Assembly: GCA_013399305.1 (NCBI GenBank)
Contig: VXAI01000087.1
Location: 3,166,276-3,230,275 of the forward strand
DNA length: 64,000 nucleotides
Source of the DNA: Rostratula benghalensis
Taxonomy: Eukaryota; Chordata; Aves; Charadriiformes; Rostratulidae
Direction of reading: 5' to 3'
Each line of letters begins with the position of its first letter. Positions within the stretch are counted from its first letter, which is position 1. The notes below the pieces were generated by a model that did no database searches, was not told where the DNA came from, and was given only the letters and a program-made list of their open reading frames with translations. The position numbers were made by a program, and so were the translations under genes. Of the stretch, positions 1 to 13,180 are shown piece after piece.

Positions 1-3000
1 TAGAAACAGCAACATCCTCTTCCGAGAAAACATCTTCGCTCCATCTGTTTTTCTTTGTATCAACATTTTCGTGTGAACATTCCTGTAATTCTTTTTTGTC
101 CTACATTATCCACAGTATCAATATTTCCATTGCATTTACAATTTTCCATTGCAAGATACTGACAATAAATTAAATATTTTACATTCACTGAAAAGTCCCT
201 AGTTTTTTTCTGTGAAGCATCAATGAATTCCCTTGTCAAGGTGTTTCTGTTAGAGATGCTGACAGTCCCTACTGATACTCTGTGACTACATATATATCAG
301 TGATTGAATGTGTTTAGGTTTGCACTCTGAGAAACAGTCTAATTGACATGGCACATTGGCAAGGCTTTCCATGACCTCCTAATTCTTTGATTGTGTGCGA
401 GGACTGCTTGAGAAAATGGTAACTTAGGCCAAAAATAATTCTAGTGACCCATTTAATCCTTTAGTGGTGCATACAATAAAGCTCTAACACTTGGGAACAT
501 TCATTGCTACTGCCTACCTTAGTAGTTTAAACACAGAATAAGTTCTTTAGGTTTTTGCTCATTAGATTTTCCAGACACCTGGAATTTTTTTGCATTAGCA
601 AAGCTGTACTACAAAACCCCATGGTATTTAATACATATCACTTGCAAGATTCTTAAGATAAGGAGTTTGCATGATTTCAGGTGATAAATTTACAGAAGTG
701 AAATCAGTAGAGATTACCCAATATACAGAAGCCACACGTGGCTTGTAGTAGTAGCCCCTAAACTGAACAAAGTTTGAGAATGTTAAGAGGAGGTGTTGTG
801 GAACTTTCCCTGCTCATATATTCTTAATTTTTCACCTGCTTAGAAAAACTAAAATAATTATTAGGCTATATGCTGTTTTGGTCTAAGTAAGTACAGCTAT
901 TCCAGTATTAGCTATAACATCCATCCCTTCATCAAGCTATTAATTTCATGCAGGCTGTTGACATTTTGCTTATAATTCACCCCTTTCCCAATATAAAGAA
1001 GGTAGTTAATTTTTTTCTACTAGATAGTTAAACTAATAATAGAACTGTACAAAATTTATATGGAAATAGAGGGGATAAGTATATAAATACTTGCTTTGAT
1101 ATAATTGAATCAAGTATCTACTAAAAGTGGACTTACATTACTACCCATCAATTCTGCTACTGAAATCCATGTCAGAGAAAAGACAAATAAATCTTTCAAA
1201 TGAAGTTTCACTTCATAAAATGTACCTACATATTTTACTGTTTACATGCATGAGTATATATGTACGTGTTTATATATGTAGATATCCATATTATACGTGT
1301 TGTTAAAGTTAACTCTGGATCTGGTCAGACTCAGCCTGCCTAGATCTCTCTCAGGACTGTAGATTTATCCAATTGTAGGAATTTTCTCTTTCTTATTAAT
1401 GAAAAAAAAAGTTCAAAAACCAGAGCAGTAAGGAGGTAGAATAGCATCCTCCAAAATGCTTTACAGTCCGGTAGTCAATATGCTCATGGTAGTGGTGAGT
1501 ATAAATGCCTCCTCTGAAATAAATGGAGAATGGAACGGGGAAATAAATGAGAGTTTTCTGTAGGTAAATGGGATAGGAGATATAAACCCAGTACTGTCTT
1601 TTCATTGTATTTTCAGTATCAGACCATTCTAAGTGCTCTCTCGTGAAATAAGATCAAATTTTGTAAATTACTCAACATTCTAGACAGGACTTAGGGGAGC
1701 AGCTCATCACAAGGCAGGACTTCAGAGTCTTCTGGATGTACCGACTGCCTCATGTTCTTCAACTTTGCAGCATGGATTGTGGTAATATCCATATTTATCC
1801 AAATATATCAAAAATATATTTGCTTTGGGAATTTAGTTCCAAAATTCTCTGATGTGCCTTGTGCTTTTCCCTTGATCCTACAGTACAAAAATTAATTGAA
1901 AGAGCAATTCATTTAAAAGAAGATATTACTCCTGTAAAGTAATGAATATCTGCATGAATCTTTAAAAAGCCGTTTTAAATATCTTCAGTACTGCTAACCT
2001 TTGTGTGTGAATTGTGGCATGATATGTGAAAGGTCACATATTTGGAGGAATTTTAAAAGCTCTTAATAATATTACATACTCATATTTCTTCATAGGAAAA
2101 AGAAATCTAGTCCTGCAAAATTTACAATCAGCCAGGTAGCCTTTTGGATTTGCTGTTGAAAAAGTCAAATGAGCAATCTGTTTATTGCGGTCAATCAATC
2201 TCTATGTAATGTGCAAACTTTTAATTTAGCAATTTTATAATCTTCCTGCCCTAAAGCCACATGGTTGTATAGTCTTTCCTTATGTTTTCTTTCTTCAGGT
2301 AGAATGCACCAGACTGCACCACTACGCTCTTTAGTACTAAAAGCAGCAGACTAATGGCTTTGCAGAAAATAATCTTTTCTTTACTTCTTCAATGGTGTAA
2401 TGTGACAAATATGATTTTCTCCACTTTGACTCACCTACCTTCCCCAAACGCTAATGTGTTAGAACTATCAAAAGGGTAAATGAAAGAGTCTGAATGCCTT
2501 GCTAAAAAAGAAACATTGCTTGCAATATAGCTTGAGAAGGGAAGAAAATATATTTACTTGTAAACAAAACCCAAATCTGAATCTAGTTTAGACTTTCATG
2601 ATTAACATCCAAATTTTGACATTTATGGAGACATAAACCAAACATTGCCAACTGTACTCAGAGCCCTTCTAATCTGTTCGTCGTTTACAGTTTAGATTTA
2701 ATTTACCATTTTTACAATAATTTAATAACGTTTTCAGTAATTCTTGCTTTTGACACTGAAACAGCATGGGGTTGATTTATTGTGTTTTCAGACTTCTGCT
2801 TTTATGTAAACACATCAGTATTTTCACAGTATGTTTGGAACAAATGGAGCAAATTCTGCTCCTCTTACACCTATACAAAATCCATGGGCTTTGTTAAGCA
2901 GCAGAGAGGATATTTGGCTGGATTTCTGGAGTAAGTCAAAAGCAGTCAGGATCAAAGATGAAAAACTTTTGCCTCTTCTGGAAGGTGAAGGAGACCAATT

Positions 3001-3557
3001 TCACATAGCAGTGAAGAAAAAGCCATCAGTCAAGACAGGTTCTGTGTCCGACAGCTTTTTTCTGTTACAGTTTTTATTACAGTTGGGTTGAACAAGTTTC
3101 ATAGTTATAGAAAATAGATTCATATGTGCAGATAGCACTTCATGATGCAAATGTGTTGAACGTAACATCTTTTAAGCAAACCGATCCTTAAATATTGTCA
3201 AAAAGATTAAAAAAAAATTAGAAAATTAAATAATAAAAAACAGAGGGAAGAGAACGAAAGCAAACATGTAAGGTAATGGAGAGGATGTATTTTTCAGGGG
3301 AGACTAGAGATTATAGCATTCCTATGAATTATAGCTTTCATTGGTAACAAACACTCCTGCTGTTGCTAGAGGATCTTATTCATCTGCGTAGCTTGACTCC
3401 TTTATGTCATTGCAAAAGGCAATAGAAACATCTTATGGCTCTATTTCACCTCTTTTAGCAAACAGGATGTTAAAGCCTTGAAAGGCGAAAGTATTAGGGT
3501 ATGTTTAGTGAGAAGTGACATGTTGAATCTAATTCTATGTTCTGTTAACTGTGAAAT

Positions 3558-3590
3558 GCCATTGAAGTCAATGTTACACAGATGTAACTG
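3558..3590. repeat. Possible ancient interspersed repeat remnant
   Basis: The segment reads as a near-palindromic 'attgaagtcaatg' core followed by 'ttacacagatgtaac'. Similar cores appear at 22525-22556 and 40675-40697, and a related 'ccattgacttt' phrase occurs in the 113-bp duplication at 16212-16324. I know such phrases from highly diverged repeats common in turtles, crocodiles and birds, but I cannot name the family. The call rests on short matches only. Confidence 0.3.
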
Positions 3591-5401
3591 GCAGGAGATT
3601 TTGCCTTTTATTTCTAAGAATCTGCTAAAAGTGTCAGAGAGAAGAAACTGATCTGAAATCTCTTTAACTCCTCTCATCTTCTGTTCTTTCAGCTTTCCTC
3701 AAAATGTGTCAAAATATGGAGGGGTTTGGGCCTTATCCAACTTACATTGACATCCGTGAAGAACACTTTTTATTTTCTGCCGGAGATATATGAACTGTAT
3801 GGAGTCTTGTGCAAAGATAAACTGACCAACAGAAATTTTTGCTTATAAGTGGTTTTTTTGCTAAATCATAAGCCCTTGTGCTTTAGGGTGCCAGCCCTGT
3901 AAATCTTATCCATTTCAATTGGATCAGCAGGACTACACTGACAGACGTGGAATGGTTCATTTTCAGTAATCTCCTTCCTCTAATTGTAAGTTCCCTGCTA
4001 GTGCACTGTGGGGTCTAAATAACAAAATAATTGGACCACAAAATAAGTCTGAAGTTTTGCATATAAGTTCAAATTCACATAAATATCCCTTCTCCAAACA
4101 ACACTTAAGCATTCATTTGACCCAATAGAATTCAAGAACTTATTTAAACACTCTTATAAGACTGGACACAGGAGTTTTGTTGCATTATCATGAAGTTACT
4201 GTTTTTGAGTCTACCAACAGGTTAAATGGGCTACTCAAAGGCAATATTTCAGTTCTAATTAAACCGGTTTTCACCATCTGTAACAGAATAGGTGGCCATT
4301 TACAGGCAAATGTGTGATTTGTGTGTACAATTATTGAAATTATACACACACATTGGGTTGAAATCAATCACTTAAATTTCTATACAAACGAATTTGGGAA
4401 AATCAGATCCCCTTGCTTTAAAGCATGATGTAAATTATACAAAGTGGGGCTGAAACCACACCAAGTGAGGAATTTTAATTTGGGGATTTCCCCAGTTGTG
4501 TACTTAATGTTATGCTAATGTTTTTTCCATTAATAGCTAAAAAGATCCATTGCTTGTCTTTTCAATGGGCTTGTTGTTAATGAAAAAGATCTTTTGTTCC
4601 ATAGCAAAACTGTACAGCTCAGGCAGAATGATAGCATGCTGACTCTTTACACTTTGGACTCTAAAAAGCCTCAGGCAAAATATTTTGCTGAAAAAGGCAA
4701 GCCTGGTTCCATTCATTTCACAAGTACTGCCCTCTTACACAAGCTGTGACTTTGTCTCTTTATTTAATGATTCACTGCACCCAGTTATTTGCATAACAAC
4801 ATATATCTATGTGGAGATAAATGTTAGCCTTCTTTCCAAAGAGATGAATTTCGAACAGTAAAAATATATTCTTTTGTCCTGGGGCATCCTTCCGGCAGCA
4901 ATTGTTGAGGTGATATAAATAAATGACAACAGTATTCCAAAATGAAATCGACAGAAAGAAATTCTTATGTCTCCCTCTTTTTGAAAGGTGACTTTGAACC
5001 AGAAAATGTTGTTTTGAACGAGGCTCTTATTTATCCACTGAGCCAAGAAGGGTGGGAAACTATTCAGGAACTACTATTGATTTTAAGCATCATTTAGACC
5101 AAAGAACAGATTTCAAGTGACCTTCTGCTGTGATAACAATACCTGTAAGCTTAAAAAACAGCTTTGTATAAAGGAAGTTAAAGCCTCAGCTACAAAATAC
5201 AATAAATAATAATTGAAGTTTAGTTAAACTAGTAACTAGCAATAACATACCAATTGATATATCAAAAGGACCTCTACTGAATCAAAAAATTTTGATCTTA
5301 TTTTGATCTGCAAATCTTTGAGTAATCACAGGCAGCTAATACAATTAGTCAAAGTTTTTGCTCTGGTTCATCTTGCGACAATCATTACACTCTGATTTTC
5401 C

Positions 5402-5423
5402 TTAGGAGCCATAAGGCTCCTAA
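5402..5423. repeat. Perfect 9-bp inverted repeat with a 4-nt loop
   Basis: Positions 5402-5410 (ttaggagcc) are exactly complementary to 5415-5423 (ggctcctaa), with ATAA between. There is no U-run after it and no sign of a longer precursor, so neither a terminator nor a microRNA is supported. It may be a chance hairpin. Confidence 0.5.
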
Positions 5424-6042
5424 ATATCACTAGGGAATCCTGTTGGAGAAGTGCAGAAATACAGCTTTGTTTCAGGGTAGTATCAGCTGAGCAAGAATAA
5501 GTTAGGAACTTTATGAAAATTCATTTTACCTCAGCCCTATGACAGGATGACAGCATAGCTCAGCAAAAAGGTATGACAACACATAACATTCACTAGATAG
5601 CTGAAAGTTTACCCTAAAACAGGATAACGTCTAGGCTTGGGCCACAGATTATCCATTTTACACTGAAGAGTTATTAGCTACTATGTATTGGTAGAGGGAG
5701 TAAACCCCAGCTTCCCACATCACCTCATGTTGACCACAAACTTGCAAACCCACATTCTTTCAGTTGACCTTGATATCATTTATTTATTTTATTAAATAAG
5801 TTGAGCATCTTATTCCTAGGTGAAAACTCACTGATTCTCACATATGAAGAAATCGTCTTCTCTAGCTGTGACTTGAAAGAAAAGAGTGACCTCTGCTGAA
5901 GCATGTCACAGACCTCACATGGCAGGTGACAGTTCCATGTTATGACTCAAAATTGCTGAAGCTGAGAAGCTGGCAGTTTCAAGATGAATTGAAGGGAAGA
6001 ATTGAACAGATGCATTTAGCTTTTTTCTCTCCTTTCAGCTTC

Positions 6043-6071
6043 TTTTTTTTTTTTTTTTTTTTTTTTTTTTN
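6043..6071. repeat. T28 homopolymer ending in an ambiguous base
   Basis: Twenty-eight T residues (6043-6070) are followed by a single N at 6071. The N is probably a base-calling or consensus failure at the end of the homopolymer, so the true tract length is uncertain. A poly-T of this length could be the reverse complement of a retroposon poly-A tail, but no recognisable element adjoins it. Confidence 0.9.
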
Positions 6072-6317
6072 ATTATTGTGAATGAAAAAGAGAAGCAGGG
6101 CAGTTTTCTGCAGGAAATATGAAGACACAATGGGTTAGATTACTTGGGAAACTGACAATATTCTACCATGGAAAGTCTTCAGAAACTGTCTAGACAAGCA
6201 CAAGTATTGAATGAACTTGGTGTATGTGATTTTTGCCTCCAGGCAGGGTAACAGGGTAAATTAATTTCCAAGATCCTTTTCAGTTTTTTTTTTTTTTCTT
6301 TTTTCGTTTTTTTTTCC

Positions 6318-6344
6318 CTGCATGAGGGTATCATCCTCATGCAG
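6318..6344. repeat. Near-perfect hairpin next to a T-rich tract
   Basis: Positions 6318-6327 (ctgcatgagg) pair exactly with 6335-6344 (cctcatgcag). The stem can extend inward by one G-T and one T-A pair, leaving a 3-nt loop. It sits directly after the interrupted T tract at 6284-6317. The stem is too short for a canonical microRNA precursor. Confidence 0.5.
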
Positions 6345-9300
6345 CAAATTCTCTACTGCAAATTTATTTCCAAGCCCCTCAAATTCCCTCAAACTCTATC
6401 TAAATAGGATTGGGCCAGATTACCCCTCGTGGATTCCCCTGTGGAAGGAAGGTAGGTGCTGAGCCCTGTGATTTCTGCATGATTTTGTGGTGTTAGCTTC
6501 CTGCATGCTGGCTGTGTATGCATACATAAGATTTTTTTCAATTATTTATATTTAAAATTGGTTCTGGTAAAATAAAAACATATGTTTAGAGGCAAAATAT
6601 GCTGTTTGTTGTTGTTTATTTCATCATGGTCTAAAATTAGAGAATTGCCCATTAATACTTGTAAGGAGTATGATGGGACAGATTCCAAGTACTTTTATTT
6701 TTGTTTCTAGAAGTTTTTTAAATTTTTTTTCAGTCTCTGTAGCAACAGTAGGACTCTGCTCCTGTCACACATTCTTAGTATATTGTCCCTGCCTGTGTAA
6801 AAGCAGTGTTTCACCTATGCCTTCATATTAAATTGTATTGTGCTGTCCCTATTTTCCCTATATACATGGAGCCTCGTTCAGCTCTTGCCCCCACTGGTTT
6901 TACGTGGGTGTCAGCCTTACAAGTTCGGCCTGACTCACAGCAATGAAAAACAGATCACAAATAAGTTCATGCTGTAACTGACATCATGACAGAGTTCTCA
7001 TCGCTCAAAATTTTTTTCACAGTTCTTCCAGTTGTTTTCCTTCACGTACAGAGTCATACTGCTCCATAATACATACACATGGCCCAGAAGTACACATTGG
7101 GAAAAACTGGGAGATCACCTCACCTGACAGGCAGTTTCAATGGAATGGGAAAAAAGAAAGTAGTAGACATCCCACACCAACAAAACATGAATAGACCCAC
7201 CCCTTTCCTGGCAAGGTCTTCCTCATCCTGAACTGGTGACAGGAAATCCTAGACACTTAGAGAGAAGGTTTTGTCACATTTTTCATAGCCCAACCCTTTC
7301 TTGCACAATTTGCACATCTAAGCACTTGAAAATCCAATTAGTGAAAGAGGGGAGACACACTGTGTTATTAAACATCAAAATTATTCTTCTGTCATTTTGC
7401 TATGACTGTCTTCTCAAATCTGTCATATGGTTGGTTGAAGAAGAAGCGGTATCTGGTCTGAACATGGTCAACCTACAGACTGGAGCTATTAGCTTTTGTA
7501 GTTACAAATAGTTCTCATAAGTAATGATGACATTCTTTAATTTACTTCTTTGTTCCATTTATATCACCCAATATTTTCTACCAACCACCTAACTTAAAAT
7601 ATTCAGCAGAATGGATCTATTAATCAGAAATATTATTTAAATCTTATTGTCTGATGATTTAAACACTGTTTTGACACACATCTTGGAGACAGCATATAAC
7701 AAATACAAGTTATGTTTACAAATAATAGTGTGATCTCAGACCATGAAGGCTTTCTGCTGAATGACTTAACTTTGGACATGGTATCAAAAGCCCTACCCCA
7801 GTTTATCAGCACTGCAGTCACTGCAGCTTCTGGAGCTGGAACACACACATCAACCTGCAAGACGACCTGTAGTCGTCTCTCCTCAGAATTTCCCTGGGAA
7901 AAAGGAACTCCTCAATGTAAAAAGGAAATTGCAAGGTATAGGAGACCTCATTCTCTCATCTAGGAATCGGTTAATATCTGCCTGATTAGCAAATTAGAAA
8001 CAGTAGATAAACACTTGCCTTTCATGAGTTATCTATCTTACTACTATTAAATCATTCTGGGTTACCAGGAAGATTAAACAAAACATATAAACTGGGAAGG
8101 CACAAAGGCTACTAGCACAGTCAAAAGCTGCCTTCAAGTCTTTACCTTTCAAACATAGTTGTCTCCAAATGTGTAGTGACTCAGTGTTCTCAGGTTTCTG
8201 CATTTTAGTATGTTTTATGTTTTCTTTAAAGCACTTTCCTGGCAGAATCTTTTTTTGTTGCTAAAGAGTCCCAGCTTTCTTTTATGGAAAAACGTATTCT
8301 TAGTCATCATGATTATAAAAAAAATATTTGGGAACATACATCTGTGTTGTAGAAGACAAGGAGTAGATACACAGCATTTGTTTTGTATTAATACTCATGA
8401 TTTTAAGTGACCATCAGGATCTTGATTTATCATTTTAAAATGTATGGTACTGGCAGAATTTTGTTCAAAGTGCATCAATGATGTAATGGTTGAATTTTTT
8501 ATTCATACCATTCCTGAATTTGCATGAATTGCTTCACTTCATAGGAGAAGACTATTGCAAGGAATGCAAACTTCTTGACGCTGAGAGAGCTTTAGCAGAT
8601 TAGTAATTAATAAGCTTGATGCCAGAACCTAATGGCAAAATCCCTGCTAATTTCAATGAGAGCATGATCAGGCTCAAAGTCATCTGAAATTTCTGTGAAT
8701 TTAAAGGCTATTTCTCTCTTTCAGCTACTTTTGGACACTAATAAGGTTGATTTTAATGGAACCTATTACATCCTTACTGGAAGCAGAATTTGACCCCAGC
8801 TGAAAAGATTGCCCCCTTCTTTCACTTTGTTTTGAAAAAGAGCTACTTTTTCATAATAGTGTCCGGGTATGCGCACAAATCTCATTACCCAATAATAGGA
8901 TTTGTCTACATACCTCCTGCTCAGTCTTTTGGAAACGTACATGTCCCTCAGCATGGGTTATTTTTTTTTTTCTCCTGTTTCCATTTACATCTGTCCACAT
9001 GAGTACAATAGATTATATTCTATATAACAGTTTTAGTCAAGCAAAAGCAGGTAAGTATATAATGAAGGAGGAGGCAGAGATATTCTTAAAGGATGAAATC
9101 AACTTTGGAGGCTAAACTCTCACTTTTGTTACAATGATTGAGACATTTGAAAGTGGAAATATGTCAAAGGTGAAATAAAATGTCATGGAATAGCTTAAAT
9201 ACAACAGCAAAATGCTGAAGCAATGTTTAATTATAGTCTGCAGTCCAGATATCCTATGGTTGGATTTTTCTGGAACAGTGAGGTTGTCTTATGAAAACTT

Positions 9301-10115
9301 GAGGTAACAACTGAGATACCAACATTTTAAATTGGGGATATAAATTACAATTTAGGCTGATTCTCTTTTTTTTTTTTTTTCCCCTCAAGTGTCTGCGCTC
9401 TGCGTTTCTTCCAAAGCAGTAAAGGAAAATAATTGAATATCACTTTGAATTTTACTGACGTACTTCAGATCACTAGTTCTATAACTGTTCTGACTAAACA
9501 TGTTACAGAAGATGAATTTAAAATTTTTATTCAGAATGTAAAAGAGTAAATTTTGGGAAAGGACTTACATAAAGGTTTGGAGGGAAAAAACCCAACGAAT
9601 AAGCAAAACTCAATCAAAACCCTGAAAACAATTAGAAGTAAACAATGGCAAGAAATATGGAATAGAAAAACTAATAAACTGAAAACTAAACTGTTTTCTG
9701 ATCATTCCTATAATCTGCAAATTTCTCTGGAAAGATTGAAAGATCTGTAAGCAAGAAAAACAGCTAGAAATTTTGGCCATCAATAGAAGTTTGTCCTTTG
9801 CTTTGTTTCTCCTACTTATGTATCACACCACCAATCTCTCTTCTTATGCTTGATTCTTTTTCTGTGTAATAATAGTTGCTTAATTCATACAATGAAGTAT
9901 TTCCCCATGACATGTCATAGGTAATTTACTTGTTGCTTAATTAAGTTTTTAAAACATTAAGGCCCATCTATCTCACTTGTTGCATAGTATGAATAAGGTG
10001 CAAGGTCATTATTTGTATATGAGGTCTTGGTCTGTCCGCATGTGCTATGTACTTGATGCAGAAGGCTAAATTTTCACTTTTTTTTCCCCCTGAATATAGA
10101 CAAGTGTCCTAAGTC

Positions 10116-10146
10116 TTGTTGCTATGCAGTTTAGCCATAGCAACAA
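10116..10146. promoter_or_regulatory. Palindromic RFX/X-box-like candidate site
   Basis: An 11-bp perfect inverted repeat: 10116-10126 (ttgttgctatg) and 10136-10146 (catagcaacaa), with a 9-nt spacer. The right half read as 10131-10144 agrees at 12 of 14 positions with the RFX X-box form GTTGCCATAGCAAC, and the left half supplies another GTTGCTATG half-site. RFX factors bind such inverted repeats in enhancers and ciliary gene promoters (family knowledge). Function here is inferred only from motif shape, and no nearby gene is visible. Confidence 0.35.
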
Positions 10147-11457
10147 ACACAAAAGCCAATGTGCTGTTATTTCTATTTTTCCTTCCAGACATTTTGCCTA
10201 GTAAAGAAGACGTGCTAGATATAGCACTGTCAAAATAAGTGCAGTATTTCCTATGAGAGATGTCAAGCATTTCATCTTTCAAAAGATAATATTGTGCAAA
10301 AAATGCTAAGCAAGAAGGGGAGAGGTTGTGTTCAAGCTATCCACATCCTTTTGATGCACAGGTAGGGAAGTTAAAAAGTAATTACCGTAAAAAGAGAAGT
10401 CAGGGTTTTTAGTAATATATTTATTGAATATAAAACATACCATGAAACATTTTGTTCGTTGCCAAGAAAAGGGTACTTAAGTTCTTACATAACTAGACAT
10501 AAAGGTAATGGGTGAACACTGAGCCTTCAGTACTTAAGAGAGATTTATGATATATGTGATGCATCTTTGTTCCACAAAAGATTTTATTCTTCTTCTCCAG
10601 TCACTACTAGCTTACAATCAACTCATGGAACAATATCCCAGTCTGTTACAAAGATACATAAAAGATTTTCTTGTGACTGAGGTGAGGAGTGTGACAAAAG
10701 ACAAATAGTTTATTCAACAGATTCTTCCACAGCTTCCCACATGATTCCCAGCAAGTCATGCAAAGGTAATTTTAATGTAAAAGAAAAGCCTGGTTTCCTG
10801 GCTCTTGCTCTCTGTAAAGGGGAATTAGATGCCTGACTGTTATTTCTGTTATGGAAAATCTTACTAATTGCCTAGACAATCAGTTTTACCCACTTGTAAT
10901 ATGAAGAAATTGCGAGAATTACTCAGAGATGCACTGCAAGTATAACTTCCTTTGTATCCAAGGATAGTCTTTCAGTTTTACAAAGGAAAGGTGAAAGAAT
11001 TTAGAATTTACCTAACCGAGCACTGGAGACATTTCCATTAATATGACTAATTTAGGATGTCCCTATGTATACATTTTATTTTGTTTTTTTAAAAAAATCT
11101 GTATTTCAAACCTCTTTAGAAGAAGCATGGTGCACATTTGTTATGAAAAAAAACCAACCTGTATCATTATAAATACTAGTTGGTGTCCTTTATCTGTGGT
11201 GTACTGCAGGCTCCAAATTCATCTAATGCTTCCAACCACTTTGTGTAAATGAACAAAAACCTAAGACTTTTGCCTTTTTTATGCAAAAACAGTGACAAAA
11301 CTCCTGTCTTATCTGGAAGTATGCAGTATATCATCCTGCAGCAAAGACAAGATCTTCAGAAGCTGAGAGGAACAACTTGAGTACCTTAATTTCCAGTATG
11401 CGGTGTGCCTCAATCTCAACTAACCTTCGTGGGGGCACTCTTGCTCTTTCACGAACT

Positions 11458-11542
11458 GGGAGGACTTTGTAGAGTAGGGCTGATTGTTGGACTCAATGAT
11501 CCCAAGGGTCTTTTCCAACCTGAATGATTCTATGATTCTATG
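11458..11542 (+). mobile_element. CR1 LINE 3' end fragment
   Basis: A 5'-truncated CR1 3' end of about 85 bp. It contains the 'ggactcaatgatccc' and 'ttttccaacc' blocks and ends in two ATTCTATG-type tail units (11525-11542), which set the element on the plus strand. It aligns by eye with the reverse complement of the 3' end of the fragment at 44725-45110, so both belong to one subfamily. No coding part remains. Confidence 0.9.
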
Positions 11543-12930
11543 AAATTGTAGATACTAGTTTTTTTGGGTGTTGGTTTGGGTTTTTTTCATTTTTTTTATT
11601 AATCCCAGAACTTCAAAATGATTGATCTCCAGCTGTCATTGTGGACACCAGTGAGAAACTATTTTAAGGAATGTAAATTATAGGTTACCAAAAGTGATGT
11701 AAATGGAAATTTTTGGAAGGGAAAAAAAGCTATATGACATTTCTCAGAGTCTATGTAAAAAAAATATTGGCCACAATTTTTGGACGTGCTGTGCACTTCA
11801 TTTATGCAGCCACATGTAATGAAATCTATACCGACCTTCTTTCCCCTACCCTTCTCACAAATGAGAGAAAAACATTGAAGGAAATGATTCAGTCGCTCCT
11901 CTGGTTTACAAGTGGTGGGAACAACCGTAATTGCAAAACCTGCATGTAACTCCTCCTTGGGTGTCTTTCTTTCCAATCTACCCGAGCATGACATGGACAA
12001 ACTTGGTTTTTTTATTTCCACCCACTAACTCATCTTTACAAGTGATTCTCTCTCTCTTGTGGGATAGTGTGTACTGCAGGCAGCCTTGAAAAATCTTGAC
12101 CTTTCTAAAATGCATTGAGGACATGGCATCACAAAATTACTGGTTGCCTTGATCTCGCTTACTTCTTCCTCCAGTGTTACTTGCTTCCAAAGAATGGATC
12201 CATTTGAGTTTATTTAAAAGCAGAAAGGACTTTAAATTTTGCTCACTGGTTTAAGTCAACCCCTTTGATACCATAGAAAACAGAATGCATTTTTTGATTG
12301 TTTCAAGATTTTGAGGCCTCATGCAGAGTTAGTATTGAACATAACCCCATTTCAAAATGTGCTGCAATAAAAAACTGTGTCTTCATGTTAGCAAAGAGTT
12401 ATTGTGCTTTTCATGAAGTTTCAATGTACCTTAGAAAGATGTAGTATTGGTCAAAGAGTCCTTTCATCCCACTTAAGGGTTAAAACCCAAAGTGTTTCTA
12501 ATGAGCTAGTTACTCAAGACTTCCTTTAAAATCAGGAAGGAAAAACAAGCATCTCTAGAGAGCAATTCATTGTAAGGTAGATATCTAGGATAAGTGAATT
12601 ATTTTCTTAGAACTTCCTCTATTTCTCTGCTGAAAATGTGGCCAACTGAAGATTCCAACAGAGCAGATTAAGATTGGATATTCAAATTGAAATTATTTCT
12701 TATTAGACATCCACAGTTTGATAAGGTGAATATTGCCATTTGTTATTCTTTTCCTGGAGTGGTAGAGTTTCTCACACAGAAAACGTATTTTCTCCACCTG
12801 GGTGTAAGGCTGAAGCACCAGAATTACTGGAGTAGCAAACAAGCCATTTGCGTGCTGCCTACTTTGCTAATGCTTGGAAAGTCAGACAGATAGATGTCAG
12901 CCTCCAATGGAGGAGAGTGTTTCAGTAGTA
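11543..12930. other. Non-coding sequence between two CR1 fragments
   Basis: Nothing gene-like is recognised. The 120-codon frame on the minus strand (11659-12021) and the 78-codon frame on the plus strand (11713-11949) overlap each other and neither resembles a known protein. A run of T and G/T follows the CR1 tail at about 11559-11599. Confidence 0.55.
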
Positions 12931-13180
12931 TCACAGAATCACAGACTATCAGCAATTGGAAGGGACCTTGAAAGATCATCTAGTCCAATCCCCCTGCCAG
13001 AGCAGGAACACCTAGATCAGGTCACACAGGAACGCGTCCAGACGGGTCTTGAACGTCTCCAGAGAAGGAGACTCCACAGCCTTTCTGGACTGCCCCTTCC
13101 AGTGCTCTGTCACCCTCACTGTGAAGAAGTTTTTGCTCATATTTAAATGGAACCTCCTGTGTTCCAGCTTGCACCCATAG
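12931..13180 (-). mobile_element. CR1 LINE 3' fragment with ORF2 C-terminal remnant
   Basis: In plus orientation the fragment opens with 'tcacagaatcacag', the reverse complement of the CR1 tail, followed by the 'gatcatctagtccaa' block. The element is therefore on the minus strand with its 3' end at 12931. Further in, the minus strand encodes the typical CR1 ORF2 end (a KNFFTVRVTEHW-like stretch, then VESPSLETFKTRLD), with the ORF2 stop TAG just before the 3' UTR. Similarity fades near 13180, so the copy is strongly 5' truncated. It keeps several CpG sites at 13032-13055, which suggests limited decay. The plus-strand frame at 12874-13146 is an antisense shadow. Confidence 0.92.

Larger units (their letters stand above)
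1..6042. other. Non-coding AT-rich sequence, no gene recognised
   Basis: No convincing coding exon, RNA gene or young transposon is visible. Open frames here are short (86 codons or fewer; the longest is 2831-3091) and resemble no family I know. Stretches around 2850-2892, 3558-3590 and 3888-3932 carry phrases (an 'attgaagtcaatg' core, 'ctgctcctcttacacc') that I associate with old interspersed repeats of sauropsid genomes. That is recall, not an alignment. A short perfect hairpin lies at 5402-5423. Confidence 0.6.
6072..11457. other. Non-coding AT-rich sequence, no gene recognised
   Basis: This stretch holds T-rich tracts (6284-6317 with two interruptions; T15 at 9366-9380), a hairpin at 6318-6344 and a palindromic site at 10116-10146. 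Open frames of 91 codons (7236-7511) and 83 codons (7712-7963) show no recognisable domain, signal peptide or repeat, and are consistent with chance. Confidence 0.6.

Noticed and set aside
11659..12021. 120-codon minus-strand frame
   Set aside because: No known motif, overlapped by another frame on the opposite strand, and within the chance range for this length of DNA.
12874..13146. 90-codon plus-strand frame
   Set aside because: Mostly antisense to a minus-strand CR1 fragment; a shadow of the transposon.
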